Below the pieces are notes generated by a model. The model saw nothing but the letters and a program-made list of their open reading frames with translations, ran no database searches and had not been told where the DNA came from. From NCBI GenBank assembly GCA_900539915.1, contig UQDU01000024.1, positions 1 to 32,592 of the forward strand: a DNA stretch of 32,592 nt. Reading direction: 5' to 3'. Below, piece by piece: positions 32,063-32,592 of this stretch. Origin of the DNA: an uncultured Bacteroidales bacterium. GTDB lineage: Bacteria; Bacteroidota; Bacteroidia; Bacteroidales; Muribaculaceae. A program made the translations under genes and the position numbers. Positions within the stretch are counted from its first letter, which is position 1. Each line of letters opens with the position of its first letter.

Positions 32063-32320
32063 TTAAGCAGAGAGCTTGTTGATGTGACGGGCGAGCTTGC
32101 TCTTGAGGTTTGAAGCCTTGTTCTTAGAGATGGTCTTCTTGGCTGCAAGACGGTCAAGCATAGCTTCAACCTTCACGAAACGTTCCTGGGCTTCAGCCTT
32201 GTCGGTGAGCTTACGGAGAGCACGGACAGCGTTACGGGCGGTCTTAGCGTAGTAACGGTTGCGGAGGTTGCGGGTCACAGTCTGACGGATTCTCTTTTCT
32301 GATGATTTATGGTTTGCCAT
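32063..32320 (-). CDS. rpsT: 30S ribosomal protein S20
   Basis: An 85-residue basic helical protein that binds 16S rRNA early in small-subunit assembly. The N terminus MANHKSSEKRIRQT and the internal KKTISKNKASNLKSKLARHINKL are typical. The frame is open for 59 more codons upstream, but these read through the tRNA-Glu gene, so the start is set at MANHKS (32320). It lies between two identical tRNA-Glu genes in one probable transcript. Confidence 0.97.
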   Translation of the reverse strand: MANHKSSEKRIRQTVTRNLRNRYYAKTARNAVRALRKLTDKAEAQERFVKVEAMLDRLAAKKTISKNKASNLKSKLARHINKLSA

Positions 32321-32374
32321 CGTGGAAAATCGTGTTTGTTTTGTAGCTTGTTTGTTGTTGTTTATTTTATTTAG

Positions 32375-32446
32375 TAGCCCATAGGAGAATCGAACTCCTC
32401 TTTCAAGAATGAAAATCTTGCGTCCTAGCCGATAGACGAATGGGCC
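32375..32446 (-). tRNA. tRNA-Glu (anticodon TTC), first copy
   Basis: A 72-nt cloverleaf identical to 31824-31895, with anticodon TTC and no encoded CCA. It is the first gene after the promoter at 32483-32490 and is 54 bp upstream of rpsT. Confidence 0.96.
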
Positions 32447-32482
32447 AACACAATCGCTCCGGCTTGTCACCAAAAGCGACTG

Positions 32483-32490
32483 CAAATATA
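32483..32490 (-). promoter_or_regulatory. -7 promoter element of the tRNA-Glu/rpsT unit
   Basis: The minus strand reads TATATTTG, an exact match. Another exact element, TAAATTTG, lies upstream at 32511-32518, and two further ATTTG cores lie between them. Transcription from the nearer one would start near 32476, about 30 nt before the tRNA. Confidence 0.6.
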
Positions 32491-32592
32491 CGCCCAAATA
32501 TCCAAATACGCAAATTTATTAACATCCTTTCACAAGCTGCAGAGTCAACTGGCAAGTGCAAAATTATCCAATTCTTCGATAGAATTCAATTT

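Noticed and set aside
32321..32497. N-terminal extension of rpsT
   Set aside because: The extra codons read through a complete tRNA-Glu gene; S20 proteins start at MANHKS.
32483..32518. Helically phased ATTTG array in the tRNA/rpsT promoter
   Set aside because: The four cores are 12, 8 and 8 bases apart, not phased; they are more simply two overlapping promoters.

Overview
The window looks like chromosomal DNA of a gut Bacteroidales bacterium, most likely Muribaculaceae (S24-7) or a close relative. Four things point there. Eleven or more genes are preceded by the Bacteroidetes -7 promoter element TAnnTTTG. The tmRNA encodes the tag GENNYALAA. The tRNA-Glu genes and ribosomal protein S20 are of Bacteroidetes type. 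The proteins include a T9SS-like C-terminal domain, a DUF6377 sensor-regulator, PepSY-like (DUF2874) proteins and a TIGR02757 protein. The assignment is by recognition; no database search was possible.

Layout. 1-3.6 kb (minus): tRNA-Glu(CTC), then an asd-antiporter operon (aspartate-semialdehyde dehydrogenase and a KefB/CPA2-type cation:proton antiporter). 3.67-5.33 kb (plus): an AMP-forming long-chain acyl-CoA synthetase-like enzyme. 5.4-11.6 kb (minus): a two-gene starch operon, a secreted GLUG-repeat protein with a T9SS-type tail followed by a 1501-residue amylase carrying two complete GH13 catalytic domains around a CBM26-like module. 11.7-13.4 kb: a peroxiredoxin (Bcp) and an exported nitroreductase transcribed away from one symmetric promoter, then a MmcQ/YjbR protein. 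13.4-15.4 kb: a small accessory patch with a toxin-antitoxin-like pair, lying just downstream of ssrA (tmRNA). 15.6-18.6 kb: a PepSY-like protein, a DUF6377 regulator and BirA. 18.7-22.9 kb: polynucleotide phosphorylase with an Arg/Gly-rich tandem-repeat tail, and a BspA-type leucine-rich-repeat protein. 22.9-24.1 kb: a second accessory patch holding the 3' remnant of a restriction-modification gene and a four-helix-bundle gene between near-identical inverted repeats built from a 9-bp unit. 24.1-30.4 kb (plus): purL, a PurF-like gene lacking the usual glutaminase residues, and ychF. 30.5-32.5 kb: a PepSY-like lipoprotein gene, converging on a minus-strand unit tRNA-Glu(TTC)-rpsT-tRNA-Glu(TTC)-TIGR02757.

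Most of the window is housekeeping. The best candidates for something undescribed are the four-helix-bundle cassette with its inverted 9-bp arrays (about 23.32-24.00 kb), the PurF homologue without Cys2 and without the GHxRYST motif beside purL, the double-GH13 amylase operon, and the tmRNA-linked accessory patch. Terminators with long perfect stems separate most units, so operon boundaries are unusually clear.
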